DNA of 61,749 nucleotides, taken from Acidobacteriota bacterium. Lineage in GTDB: Bacteria > Acidobacteriota > Vicinamibacteria > Vicinamibacterales > UBA8438. The translations under genes and the position numbers were made by a program. Location: positions 90,979 to 152,727 of the forward strand of contig VXRJ01000027.1 of NCBI GenBank assembly GCA_009838525.1, in the 5' to 3' direction. The notes under the pieces were generated by a model. That model was not told where the DNA came from and did no database searches. It was given only the letters and a program-made list of their open reading frames with translations. Every line of letters starts with the position of its first letter. The first letter of the stretch is position 1. Shown here piece by piece: positions 24,255 to 33,282 of the stretch.

Positions 24255-26654
24255 ATGGCGATCCAGGCGACCGCCCAGCAACCCGCGCCCGACCCGCACG
24301 GCCCCGACGCGGCCGCCGGCGACATTCGCTATCTGCACGCGCTCGAGCAGAAGGTTCTCTGGCTGTCGGTCTGGATGATCCACCATGCCAACCACCTTCG
24401 TCCGTCGCGCGACGGACTGAAGGTGGGTGGGCATCAGGCATCGTGCGCGTCGGTCACGACGCTGATGACGGCCCTGTACTTTGACGCGCTCCGCCCCGCC
24501 GACAGGGTCGCCGTCAAGCCGCACGCGAGCCCCGTCTTCCACGCCATCCAGTACCTGCTGGGCAACCAGACACGCGATCAGCTCGAGCGCTTCAGGGGCT
24601 TCGGAGGCGCGCAGTCGTACCCGTCGCGCACGAAGGACCGGGACGACGTCGACTTTTCGACCGGCTCGGTCGGCCTGGGCGTAGCGATGACCAGCTTCGC
24701 CGCGCTGGTGCAGGACTACCTGCGCTTGCGCGGCCTCGGAACAGACGAACCACCCGGCCGGATGATTGCCGTCGCCGGTGACGCCGAGTTCGACGAGGGG
24801 AACATCTTCGAGGCGCTGGTCGAGTCGTGGAAGCAGGAGGTCCGGAACGTCTGGTGGGTGGTCGACTACAACCGCCAGAGCCTCGACGCGGTGATGGCGG
24901 AGCGCTTTTCCGATCGCATCGCGACGATCGTTCGCGATCTCGACTGGCGGGTCGAGGTCCTCAAGTATGGCAGCTTGCTGACCGAGGCGTTCCGCAAGCC
25001 GGGCGGCGATGCGCTCCGACAGTGGATCGACTCGTCCGACAACGCCTTGTACTCGGCCCTCGCCTACAAGGGAGGTGCGGCATGGCGCAGGGAACTGATC
25101 CGCGACCTGGGCGACACGCACGGCATCCGGACCCTGCTCGACGAGCATGACGACGAGGCGCTCGGACGGCTCATGACCAACCTGGGCGGCCATGACCTGA
25201 TAACCGTCCGCGACGCGTTCCGCGCCGTCAAGGACGATCGGCCGACCTGCTTCATTGCCTACACGATCAAGGGCTACGGTCTGCCGCTCGCCGGTCACAA
25301 GGACAATCACGCCGGTCTGATCACACCCGATCAGATGACGACGTTCCGCCAGCGCATGGGAATCGGCGACGGCGAGGAGTGGGAGCGGTTCGCCGGTCTG
25401 GACGTTCCGCCGGACGCCCTTGAAGCGTTCCTCCGCCGTGCGCCGTTCGCGCAGGCGCCGCCTGGATCGCGACGCCGCCAGGCGGCCCGGGTTGCCGTGC
25501 CGGAGCGGTTCGAGCCGCCCGCGGCGCTCTCCGACGGACGGCTGTCGACGCAGGAAGCGTTCGGCCGGTTCCTCTCCGACCTGGCCCGCCGGCACCCCGA
25601 GCTGGCCGACCGGGTCGTCACCTCGTCGCCTGACGTCACGGTATCGACTAATCTCGGGTCCTGGCTGAACCGGCGCCAGATCTTTGGCCGGCGCGATCGG
25701 GGTGACCTTTTCAAGGACGAACGGATCCTTTCCGCTCTCAACTGGCAGGTTTCCACCCGGGGGCAGCACATCGAGCTGGGCATCGCCGAAAACAACCTGT
25801 TCATCCTGCTCGCCGCGCTCGGCCTGAGCGCACCGCTCTTCGGCGAGCGCCTCCTGCCGATCGGGACCGTCTACGATCCGTTCATCAGCCGCGGTCTGGA
25901 CGCGTTCAACTACGCCTGCTATCAGGACGCGCGATTCATTATCGTCGGCACGCCGTCGGGTATCTCCCTGGCCGCCGAAGGAGGCGCGCACCAGTCGATC
26001 TACGAACCGTTGATCGGAATGGGACAGCCCGGACTCACGTCGTTCGAGCCGGCGTACGGCGACGAACTGTGCGAGCTCCTGCGCTGGAGTTTCGAGCACC
26101 TGCAGGCCGACGACGGGGGCGCGGTGTACCTGCGGCTGTCAACCCGTCCGATTCCGCAGCCGGAACGGGAATTCACGCCCGAGCTGGCTGCGGATGTGAC
26201 GGCGGGCGGCTACTGGCGTGTCCCGCCCGGGCCGCGTGCGGTGCTCGCCATAGTGGCCTCCGGCGCGGTGCTGCCGGAAGCGATCGAGGCCCACCGGCAG
26301 ATTCGCGAGGACGATCCGGATGCCGGTCTGCTGGTCGTCACTTCCGTTGACCGCCTCTACCGCGGATGGATGGCGGGGCACCGCACACCACCCGGGGTGG
26401 TCCGTTCCAAGGCGCAGATCGAGCGGCTGCTCGATCCGGTTCCCGCGACGACCGGTCTGGTCACCGTAATCGACGCCCACCCGGCCTCGCTGAGCTGGCT
26501 CGCAGGCGTCAACCGCCATCTGGTAGCTCCCCTCGGCGTGGACCGCTTCGGCCAATCCGGCGACGTACCCGATCTCTATCGCGAATACGGTCTGGACACC
26601 GAGGCCATCATCGACGCGGCGGCCAGGTTGCTGATCGCGGGCCGATCCGGGTGA
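24255..26654 (+). CDS. Transketolase-like homodimeric 2-oxoacid dehydrogenase E1 (AceE-like)
   Basis: A 799-residue thiamine diphosphate enzyme. The N-terminal half holds the cofactor motif GDAEFDEGN running to VVDYNRQS. The central pyrimidine-domain region has IELGIAENNLFILLAALGLS and the C-terminal domain lies at about 640-790. The fused layout (E1 alpha and beta in one chain) is that of AceE and transketolase. I place it with the 2-oxoacid dehydrogenases because an E2 gene follows seven bases downstream. The substrate may be pyruvate or another 2-oxoacid. ATG 24255 gives a soluble N-terminus; the in-frame ATG at 24195 would add a hydrophobic helix not expected for E1. No E3 gene is visible. 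Confidence 0.82.
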   Translation: MAIQATAQQPAPDPHGPDAAAGDIRYLHALEQKVLWLSVWMIHHANHLRPSRDGLKVGGHQASCASVTTLMTALYFDALRPADRVAVKPHASPVFHAIQYLLGNQTRDQLERFRGFGGAQSYPSRTKDRDDVDFSTGSVGLGVAMTSFAALVQDYLRLRGLGTDEPPGRMIAVAGDAEFDEGNIFEALVESWKQEVRNVWWVVDYNRQSLDAVMAERFSDRIATIVRDLDWRVEVLKYGSLLTEAFRKPGGDALRQWIDSSDNALYSALAYKGGAAWRRELIRDLGDTHGIRTLLDEHDDEALGRLMTNLGGHDLITVRDAFRAVKDDRPTCFIAYTIKGYGLPLAGHKDNHAGLITPDQMTTFRQRMGIGDGEEWERFAGLDVPPDALEAFLRRAPFAQAPPGSRRRQAARVAVPERFEPPAALSDGRLSTQEAFGRFLSDLARRHPELADRVVTSSPDVTVSTNLGSWLNRRQIFGRRDRGDLFKDERILSALNWQVSTRGQHIELGIAENNLFILLAALGLSAPLFGERLLPIGTVYDPFISRGLDAFNYACYQDARFIIVGTPSGISLAAEGGAHQSIYEPLIGMGQPGLTSFEPAYGDELCELLRWSFEHLQADDGGAVYLRLSTRPIPQPEREFTPELAADVTAGGYWRVPPGPRAVLAIVASGAVLPEAIEAHRQIREDDPDAGLLVVTSVDRLYRGWMAGHRTPPGVVRSKAQIERLLDPVPATTGLVTVIDAHPASLSWLAGVNRHLVAPLGVDRFGQSGDVPDLYREYGLDTEAIIDAAARLLIAGRSG

Positions 26655-26661
26655 GCCGAAG

Positions 26662-27966
26662 ATGACGACCGAAGCCGTCGAAGTCCTGATGCCCGAAGTC
26701 GCGGCATCCATGACGTCCGCGACGCTGGCCGCGTGGCTGAAGCAACCGGGCGATAGCGTGAAGGCGGGTGAACCGATTGCCGAGGTCGAAACCGACAAGA
26801 CCACCGTCGAGCTCGAGGCGCCGGCCGACGGGATTCTCGACCGGATCCGCGTCGACGCGGGCACTGAGGGAGTGGAGGTAGGCACGCTGCTCGGCCTGAT
26901 TCGTCCACCGACCGCCGATGAGAGCCTTGTGGAGCCGCCGCCCGCCGAGCCGCCGCCCGCGGATCCGCCCATGCCTGTCGCGCCACCGCCAACTGCGCCG
27001 GGGTTCCCTGCCGGGGGGACCGAGCCTTCGCCCGAGCCCGCCTCGCCGCCCTCGGCCAGTAACGAGGCCCCCTCCGTCACGCCCCTTGCCGCCCGCATGG
27101 CCGCTCATGCCGGTATCGACGTCGCCGCCGTGACGCTTGACCCGGACGCCGGCAGGGTGACGATGCGTGACATCGAACAGACGCTCGGCGCGGGTCCGCC
27201 CGCCGGCGCGTCGGCGCCGGACGCGGCGCCGGAGCTTCCGCCGACTCGCCTGGAGTCACTGCACGATTCGTCGTCGGACACTCCGTACCGCGACGAAGCG
27301 CTTACCGCCGTGCGCCGCGTCACGGCGGAGCGGATGACGTACGCCAAGCAGACCGCGCCCCATTTCTATCTGTCGATGGATTGTGCCGTCGACAGGATGC
27401 TGAAGCGCCGCGCGAGAGCGAACGCCGCCGCCGCAATGAACGAGGCGCTGACGCTGAACGACATCATTGTTCGCGCCGCCGCGTTGGCCCTCGCCGCCGT
27501 CCCCGAAGCGAATGTCGCCTGGACCGGCGCCGGTATCCGGCGTTTCGGACGCGTCGACCTCGCCGTCGCGGTGGCGACCGACAGCGGCCTCGTCACGCCG
27601 ATTGTCCGCAGCGCAGACACGAAGTGCGTCACGACGATCGCGGCGGAGCTCCGCGACCTGACGGACCGGGCCCGTGACGGCAAGCTCGCCCCGGAGGAAT
27701 ACGCGGGCGGTACGTGCACGGTATCCAACCTGGGCATGTTCGGCATTTCCAGCCTGTATCCGATTCTCAATCCACCGCAGGGATGCATCTTCGGCATCGG
27801 CGCGCTGGAGGAGCGCCCCGTGGTCCGGAAGAAGAAGGTGCGGGTTGCGACGATGCTGACGGTGACGCTCGCGGCGGACCACCGGGCTCTCGACGGTGCG
27901 ACCGGCGCCGATCTGCTTCGGACGTTCCGCGCGCTGCTGGAGGATCCCCGCCTGCTGTTCGCGTAA
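26662..27966 (+). CDS. 2-oxoacid dehydrogenase complex E2 dihydrolipoamide acyltransferase
   Basis: A 434-residue E2. Residues 1-80 are a lipoyl domain, with the lipoylated lysine at Lys46 in EVETDKTTVELEAP. A Pro/Glu-rich linker follows (PPPAEPPPADPP region). The peripheral-subunit-binding domain is at about 134-170 (VTPLAARMAAHAGIDVAAV, then GRVTMRDIEQ). The catalytic domain ends in DHRALDGATGADLL, with catalytic His407 and Asp411. It forms the core of the complex and accepts the acyl group from the E1 upstream. One lipoyl domain is the simplest architecture. The spacing of seven bases to the E1 implies coupled translation. Confidence 0.92.
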   Translation: MTTEAVEVLMPEVAASMTSATLAAWLKQPGDSVKAGEPIAEVETDKTTVELEAPADGILDRIRVDAGTEGVEVGTLLGLIRPPTADESLVEPPPAEPPPADPPMPVAPPPTAPGFPAGGTEPSPEPASPPSASNEAPSVTPLAARMAAHAGIDVAAVTLDPDAGRVTMRDIEQTLGAGPPAGASAPDAAPELPPTRLESLHDSSSDTPYRDEALTAVRRVTAERMTYAKQTAPHFYLSMDCAVDRMLKRRARANAAAAMNEALTLNDIIVRAAALALAAVPEANVAWTGAGIRRFGRVDLAVAVATDSGLVTPIVRSADTKCVTTIAAELRDLTDRARDGKLAPEEYAGGTCTVSNLGMFGISSLYPILNPPQGCIFGIGALEERPVVRKKKVRVATMLTVTLAADHRALDGATGADLLRTFRALLEDPRLLFA

Positions 27967-27984
27967 GATCGCCCGCGCTGCTAG

Positions 27985-29250
27985 ATGGCCGCCAGCTTCT
28001 CCACCTTCGCCTCCACCGTACAGGGGGAGACTGCGTTCACGGTCCTCGCCGTCGCCAAACGGCTGATCGCCGCCGGCAAGGACGTGATCGAGCTGGAGAT
28101 CGGCGATAGTCCCTTTCCGACATCGCCGTCCGCCCTGGACGCGGGAATAGCGGCAATCCGGGCGGGAGAGACGCGATACGGTCCATCGCTCGGCCTTCCG
28201 GAATTCCGCGCCGCCGCCGCGGCCTACGTCAACCGGGAGTACGGCCTATCGGCGGCGGCCGAGAACGTCGTTGCCGGACCGGGCGCCAAGATCTTCGAGC
28301 AGTTCTTCTGCGAGGCCTTCGTCAACCCGAACGACGGTGTCCTCGTATTCAGTCCGCACTTTCCGACCTATCCGGCGAACGTGCAACGGCGGGGCGGGCG
28401 GGTCGTCATCTCGAGGCTGCGCTCGTCGCATGACTTTCGTCCCGATCTGGACGATGTCGAACGCTTCCTGGCGGAGGATCCGAGCCCCAAGGCCATCATC
28501 CTGAACTCCCCGCACAATCCGACCGGCGGCATCGCCACGCTGGACGATCTCCAGCAGCTGGGACAACTGGTTCGGGGCCGCGACGTAGCGGTCTTCAGCG
28601 ACGAGCCGTACGACGCAATGGTATGGACGGGTCGGCACCACTCGTTGCTGGCACAGCCGGGCATGTTCGATCAGTGTGTCGCTGCCTACACGTTCAGCAA
28701 GTCGTTCAGCATGAGCGGCTGGCGGCTTGGCTTCGCAGTGGGAAGCGCACCGGCAATCGAGAAGTTCGGCCTCTTCGCCAATACGTCGCTCTCGTGCGTC
28801 CCGCCGTTCGTGCAGCGGGCGGGGATGGCGGCGATGGCGGGAGATCTCGCGTTACGCGACGAACGGATGGCCGACTTCCGGCGAAAGGTCGCGTTGTTGG
28901 TCGACGGCCTCAATACGATTGAAGGCGTATCGTGCCTGTCGCCGGGAGGGACGTTCTATGTCTTTCCGTCCGTCAAGGCGATCTGCAACCGGCACGGCAT
29001 CACGTCACACGGGCTGGCGCTGTTCCTGCTTGAAGGAGCGGACGACATGCGAGGCGTCGCCTGCCTTGGCGGCGAGTGCTTCGGCAGCGCGGGCGCCGGC
29101 TTCCTCAGGCTGAGTTGCGCCGAACCGGATGAGCGATTGTCGGACGCCGTCGCGTTCGTCGCCGAGGCGGTGACGCGCGGCGAGCGAATGGCGGCGTGGC
29201 TGGAGTCGCACCCGGAGTACCGACTCCGTGATTCCTATACCGACGACTAA
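27985..29250 (+). CDS. Class I/II pyridoxal phosphate aminotransferase
   Basis: A 421-residue PLP enzyme of fold type I. The cofactor lysine is in AYTFSKSFSMSGWRLGFA, the asparagine region is LNSPHNPTGGIATL, and the acid that contacts the PLP ring is in AVFSDEPYDAM. It resembles aspartate or aromatic aminotransferases, but I cannot fix the substrate. It lies downstream of the E2 gene with 18 bases between, so it could be cotranscribed. The C-terminal tail SHPEYRLRDSYTDD is polar and unusual in length. Confidence is high for the family, low for the substrate. Confidence 0.82.
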   Translation: MAASFSTFASTVQGETAFTVLAVAKRLIAAGKDVIELEIGDSPFPTSPSALDAGIAAIRAGETRYGPSLGLPEFRAAAAAYVNREYGLSAAAENVVAGPGAKIFEQFFCEAFVNPNDGVLVFSPHFPTYPANVQRRGGRVVISRLRSSHDFRPDLDDVERFLAEDPSPKAIILNSPHNPTGGIATLDDLQQLGQLVRGRDVAVFSDEPYDAMVWTGRHHSLLAQPGMFDQCVAAYTFSKSFSMSGWRLGFAVGSAPAIEKFGLFANTSLSCVPPFVQRAGMAAMAGDLALRDERMADFRRKVALLVDGLNTIEGVSCLSPGGTFYVFPSVKAICNRHGITSHGLALFLLEGADDMRGVACLGGECFGSAGAGFLRLSCAEPDERLSDAVAFVAEAVTRGERMAAWLESHPEYRLRDSYTDD

Positions 29251-29299
29251 AGTCCGCCCGCGGCAAGTCCCACGGACGGACACCGTGCCGCTGCCTCTG

Positions 29300-29947
29300 C
29301 TACAGCCCTTCCGCGTTCTTCATCAGGTTCAGATGCGTCTCGGCGGTCTCGAGGCCACCCTCGCCTTCCTGCCAGCCGGTCCGACCGTCGTTGTTGGCGT
29401 CGACGCCGGCGAGCAGCGCCTGCGCGAGGTCGTTCAGCTCCGTCACCAGTCCGGCTGCGTCGCCGGCTGACGTGGCGGCATCGATCTTCTGTGCCAGCAT
29501 GACGATCTCGTCAGCCCGGGCCACGGTATTCCGGGCCGATGTCGCGACATGCTCGGCGTGCGTCTTCACCGCGCCCGACGCATCATCGGAATTTGCGGCC
29601 GCCATGATGTGCTTCGCCGCTCCCTCGGCCGCCTGCTTGACGCCGTAGCCGGCGCCGGGGCCGTTCTCGATCTGCGTCGGATCGACGGCGTGCAGCACAT
29701 GCGCCGTATGCCGCTTCATGGAGTCGAGGTCGCTGGTATCGCTCGCCGCCAGGCCGGCGTGCTGCGCCGCGACGCGAGCCTCGGCGATCGCCGCCGGCAG
29801 CAATCCAACCATCTCGGGTGTGTCGTTCCATTTGTCGGCGACATGGCCGATGTGGTTGTGGGCCTGCGCTGCCGCTTCCTGTATGCCTGCAAACGCGACG
29901 AGGGCGAGCGCTACAGTGATGATGCCGATGCGGGTTGTGCGTGTCAT
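29300..29947 (-). CDS. Secreted helical protein with a C-terminal EF-hand-like loop
   Basis: A 215-residue protein with a signal peptide (residues 1-27, IGIITVALALVAFAGIQEAA). The mature chain is helical and His/Ala-rich (AQAHNHIGHVADKWNDTPE, KRHTAHVLHAVDP). Near the C-terminus DANNDGRTGWQE matches a canonical 12-residue calcium-binding EF-hand loop, also found in dockerin-type repeats. I recognise no enzyme family. ATG 29947 has a strong AAGGAGG ribosome site 6 bases upstream, and a good promoter lies at 30014-30042. It stands alone on the minus strand. Function unknown. Confidence 0.75.
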   Translation of the reverse strand: MTRTTRIGIITVALALVAFAGIQEAAAQAHNHIGHVADKWNDTPEMVGLLPAAIAEARVAAQHAGLAASDTSDLDSMKRHTAHVLHAVDPTQIENGPGAGYGVKQAAEGAAKHIMAAANSDDASGAVKTHAEHVATSARNTVARADEIVMLAQKIDAATSAGDAAGLVTELNDLAQALLAGVDANNDGRTGWQEGEGGLETAETHLNLMKNAEGL

Positions 29948-30013
29948 CTGCTGCCTCCTTCGTTCGGGGCCGCCTTCTGGGCCGGCGCCCGGAAATAGCC
30001 GCTGGAAAGGTTT

Positions 30014-30042
30014 CTTATATACCGCGGAGGGACGTCCGACAA
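30014..30042 (-). promoter_or_regulatory. Promoter of the EF-hand-like secreted protein
   Basis: On the minus strand TTGTCG (30042-30037) and TATAAG (30019-30014) are 17 bases apart. The leader then runs about 60 bases to a well-placed Shine-Dalgarno sequence, so this gene has the ordinary layout in contrast to the leaderless-type heads elsewhere. Confidence 0.65.
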
Positions 30043-30163
30043 GCGGCGCGCGCGGGACGGGTGGACGCGCCGGGACGCACCGCGCAAGTGTGGACGATCG
30101 CATTTCGAGGCGGCGACAAGCCGGTTGCGCGGAGGTGGATTCCCGGAGCCGTCGCCGGCGTAC

Positions 30164-30373
30164 TCAATCCGCGGGATCGACGAGGTTCCTCACCGCGCCG
30201 AATGCGCCGGTGAGGTTCCGGATGACAGCTGGCGCCTGCTCGCTTACGAGCCGCGATATCTGAGCGCGCAGTTCCTGGCCGGGAGGCGCGAGCAGCAGGA
30301 CGGCGACGAGGCCGAGGAAGCCGACGAGCAGCGCGGCGACGAGGGTGACAGTTCTCCGCAGGAGCTTCAACAT
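30164..30373 (-). CDS. Small single-pass membrane protein, unknown
   Basis: A 69-residue frame. Residues 1-28 form a hydrophobic helix (VTLVAALLVGFLGLVAVLLL) after a basic start, followed by an amphipathic stretch (LRAQISRLVSEQAPAVIRNL). No ribosome site is evident, and I recognise no family. It could encode a small membrane-associated regulator. The frame is compact and its composition is protein-like, so I list it at modest confidence. Confidence 0.45.
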   Translation of the reverse strand: MLKLLRRTVTLVAALLVGFLGLVAVLLLAPPGQELRAQISRLVSEQAPAVIRNLTGAFGAVRNLVDPAD

Positions 30374-30442
30374 GCGCGAACCCGCATGCTTGTTATCGGC
30401 CCCTATCCGCTATGCTGTAACTGAGCGCCCGGCCCGACTCTC

Positions 30443-30949
30443 ATGATGCGCCACCGGATCCGTTCACTCGTTCTGCTTCTCTGCGCCGCGCTGGCGTCGC
30501 TCGCCACGGAATGTGGACAGCGCGGGCCGCGCGGGTTGGAGCCGACTCAGATCGCCACGGTGCGGTTGCTTTTCGTGAGCCGACCGGCCGCCGCGCCGCC
30601 GATGCAGACCGGGGAATACGAGGCCTGTCTCGAGAGGATGGGTCAGGTGACGAACGTCGCACCGAGCTGGCGGAACTTCCAGAACATTCCGCTGGTCGAG
30701 ACGATGCCCAACAACTTCGAGGTTTCTTTCAACGACGTTCCGGTCGGCGTGACGAACTCGATGGCCGTGCGCGATCGAAACGAGTGTCGGCGCGATCCGC
30801 GTGGAAATGGCCGCGTCACCACCGGCGTCAGCATCAACGGGACGCCGATCGAAACGGTGGATCCGGCCACCGGCGGCCTGTTCTTCACTATCGACGCCAC
30901 CGGCACGGTGTCGTCCCCGAACGCGACGACCGGTTCGCCGGGCGGATAG
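30443..30949 (+). CDS. Exported hypothetical protein
   Basis: A 168-residue protein. The N-terminus MMRHRIRSLVLLLCAALASL is a signal peptide and a cysteine follows in ATEC, but the lipobox is poor. The mature part has a beta-strand and loop appearance (FSVSFNDVPVGVTNSMAV-like segment, then TGGLFFTIDATGTVSS). I recognise no family. It precedes the M28 peptidase by only five bases, so it is probably cotranscribed with that gene. Function unknown. Confidence 0.6.
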   Translation: MMRHRIRSLVLLLCAALASLATECGQRGPRGLEPTQIATVRLLFVSRPAAAPPMQTGEYEACLERMGQVTNVAPSWRNFQNIPLVETMPNNFEVSFNDVPVGVTNSMAVRDRNECRRDPRGNGRVTTGVSINGTPIETVDPATGGLFFTIDATGTVSSPNATTGSPGG

Positions 30950-30954
30950 CGCCC

Positions 30955-32574
30955 GTGCCGCGGACAGCACGGCTCGCGGGATGGGTGCGTCGCCGCTCTC
31001 GGCGCCGCGCGGGATCCTGCCGGGGGCTTCCAGCGCTCATCGCCACCGTTTCACTCATCGCGCCGGCGCTCCAGGGGCAGTCTCCGGGCGGCGATGACGC
31101 CGACGTCATCCGTGCGATTCGCACGGAAAGTGTCGAGCGGTCGGATGCCATGACCATCGTCCGGTGGTTGAGCGACGTCTACGGCCCACGTGTCACCGGC
31201 ACCCCAGCGATCGAGGCGGCCGGCGCCTGGGCTGCCGACCGGATGCGCTCATGGGGATTGGAGGTCCACGAGGAACGCTTTGCGTACGGCCGCGGCTGGT
31301 CGCTCGACAGGTTCCACGCCCACATGACTGAGCCCCAGGTGATGCCGATCATTGGCTATCCGCGAGCCTGGACGTCGAGCACGGACGGGACGGTAGCGGC
31401 GGAAGCGGTGCGCGTCGATCTCGATTCGCGGGCCGGACGCGGCCGCGCCCGCGGCACGCTCCGGGGCAAGGTGGTTCTCCTGCAGCCGGAGCGTGAGGTT
31501 TCCATGCTGGAGGGAGACATCGTTCTCCGCATGGACGACGATCTGCTCGCGCGGGCATCAAGACCCGGAAGGGAGGAAGCTCTGAGCAGCGGCGGCTCCG
31601 GCCCGCGCCACGACCCTGCGCTGCATGCCTACCTGATCGAGGAGGGAGTGGTGGCCGTGCTCGACCGGGGTAGCGATGCCGCGCACCTCGTCGGCGGGGG
31701 GCCGCTTGGCGGTGATCTCGCCTGGCCCACACAGCGGACCGACGGTGGAACCATCTTCGTAGGACCGGGCGGTTCGCGTGAAGCGAACGCGCCGCCGGTG
31801 GTGCCGACGGCGACGATTGCGGTCGAACACTACAACCGGATGGCGCGACTCATCGAGATGGGCATCCCGGTAACGGTCGAGCTGAACATCACGACCCGCT
31901 TCCATGATGAAACCCGGCCGAACGGATTCAACCTGATCGGTGAAATACGAGGGAGCGACCTCGCCGACCAGGTAGTGATCCTGGGCGCGCACTTCGATTC
32001 GACGCATGCCGCGACCGGCGCGACCGACAACGCGGCGGGCGTGGCGGCGATGATGGAGGCGGCGCGTATCCTGCAGGCGATAGGGGCGCGCCCGCGCCGG
32101 ACCATCCGGATTGCGCTCTGGGGAGGCGAGGAGGAAGGCCTCCTCGGGTCGCGCGCCTACGTCGACCGCCACTACGGCGGGGGCAACGCCGGCCCGCGAC
32201 GGCCGCGGCATTCCGAGCTTTCCGCCTACTACAACCTCGACAATGGCGCCGGGCGGATTCGGGGAATCTGGCTTCAGGGCCATGACGACGCGGCGCCCAT
32301 CTTCCGCGACTGGATGCGGGACCTTGCCGACTTGGGCGTCACGACAGTCGGGCGCCGATCGACCCGCGGGACGGACCACCTGCCGTTCGATCGTGCCGGT
32401 CTGCCCGGCTTCCAGTTCATCCAGGACCGGCTCGAGTACAACTCGCGGACGCACCACTCCAACATGGATGTGACGGACCGCGTCCAACCGGATGACCTCC
32501 GCCAGATGGCGGTTGTCGCCGCGGTGTTTGCCTACCGAACGGCGATGGCCGAGGACAGGCTGCCCCGTCGCTGA
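30955..32574 (+). CDS. Exported M28-family zinc aminopeptidase
   Basis: A 539-residue metallopeptidase with a basic signal sequence (RRRSRRRAGSC then PALIATVSLIAPALQG). Zinc ligands and catalytic residues of M28 are visible: His in VVILGAHFDSTHA, Asp in GATDNAAGVAAMMEA, Glu-Glu in ALWGGEEEGLLGS, Asp in GTDHLPFDRAG and the last His in RTHHSNMDVTD. A PA-like insert may lie between residues 130 and 260. I chose GTG 30955, which makes the shortest frame with a complete signal peptide; the longer upstream frame overlaps the previous gene. It should release amino acids from peptides outside the cytoplasm. Confidence 0.88.
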   Translation: MPRTARLAGWVRRRSRRRAGSCRGLPALIATVSLIAPALQGQSPGGDDADVIRAIRTESVERSDAMTIVRWLSDVYGPRVTGTPAIEAAGAWAADRMRSWGLEVHEERFAYGRGWSLDRFHAHMTEPQVMPIIGYPRAWTSSTDGTVAAEAVRVDLDSRAGRGRARGTLRGKVVLLQPEREVSMLEGDIVLRMDDDLLARASRPGREEALSSGGSGPRHDPALHAYLIEEGVVAVLDRGSDAAHLVGGGPLGGDLAWPTQRTDGGTIFVGPGGSREANAPPVVPTATIAVEHYNRMARLIEMGIPVTVELNITTRFHDETRPNGFNLIGEIRGSDLADQVVILGAHFDSTHAATGATDNAAGVAAMMEAARILQAIGARPRRTIRIALWGGEEEGLLGSRAYVDRHYGGGNAGPRRPRHSELSAYYNLDNGAGRIRGIWLQGHDDAAPIFRDWMRDLADLGVTTVGRRSTRGTDHLPFDRAGLPGFQFIQDRLEYNSRTHHSNMDVTDRVQPDDLRQMAVVAAVFAYRTAMAEDRLPRR

Positions 32575-32658
32575 GCAGGCCGTCAACGAGATGGCCGCCG
32601 GCCGCAATCCCGTGCGCGCGGGACGGGGTAGACTGCACCGGTCGGAAAGGAGCGATCG

Positions 32659-33249
32659 ATGACGAAGCGAGTGGCAATCGCGATGGGATTGGCGGCGGCA
32701 CTGGCCGCATGCGGCGGCGGTGGCTCGCAGGGCGGCGGCGCCGTGGCGGGTGGCGATTCAGTCGGCGCGGATCTGCCCATTCTCCCGCTCGACGACGTCA
32801 AGCCGAGTCAGAGCGGATCGGTGTGGCAGCAGGTGGCGAACACCGAGATTACGGTTACCTACGACCGCCCTGTCGCGCGCGGCCGCGAGCTCTTCGGCGG
32901 CATCGTGCCGTTCGGCGAGATCTGGAATCCGGGTGCGAACGACGCCACCGCGATCGCCTTCAGCCGCGACGTCACCATTAACGGCAACCCACTACCGGCC
33001 GGGAAATACAGCCTTTGGGCAATCCCCGACCCGAACCGGTGGACGATCATCTTCAGCCGCGCCGCGGATGTCTACCACACCCCGTACCCTGGCGAGGAGC
33101 AGGACGCCCTACGCTTCATGGCAACGCCCAGCTTCGGTGCACACATGGAGACGCTCGCCTTCTACTTCGCCGAGGTCGAGAAAAAGGACGCCGAGCTGCG
33201 ACTGCACTGGGGAGAGACCTACATCCCGTTGAGCATCGCGGTGCCGTAA
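32659..33249 (+). CDS. DUF2911 lipoprotein
   Basis: A 196-residue protein with a lipoprotein signal (MGLAAALAACGGGGSQGGG, Cys18 the likely lipidated residue). The DUF2911 core runs from about residue 60 (VTYDRPVARGRELFGGIVPF, then GKYSLWAIPDPNRWTIIFS) and is a beta-sandwich of unknown function. A ribosome site AAAGGAG lies 8 bases before the ATG. It is followed by an amidase gene 33 bases downstream. Nothing in its residues suggests an enzyme. Confidence 0.85.
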   Translation: MTKRVAIAMGLAAALAACGGGGSQGGGAVAGGDSVGADLPILPLDDVKPSQSGSVWQQVANTEITVTYDRPVARGRELFGGIVPFGEIWNPGANDATAIAFSRDVTINGNPLPAGKYSLWAIPDPNRWTIIFSRAADVYHTPYPGEEQDALRFMATPSFGAHMETLAFYFAEVEKKDAELRLHWGETYIPLSIAVP

Positions 33250-33282
33250 CGACCATGATGCTCTACGGACACTAGGCGAGCG

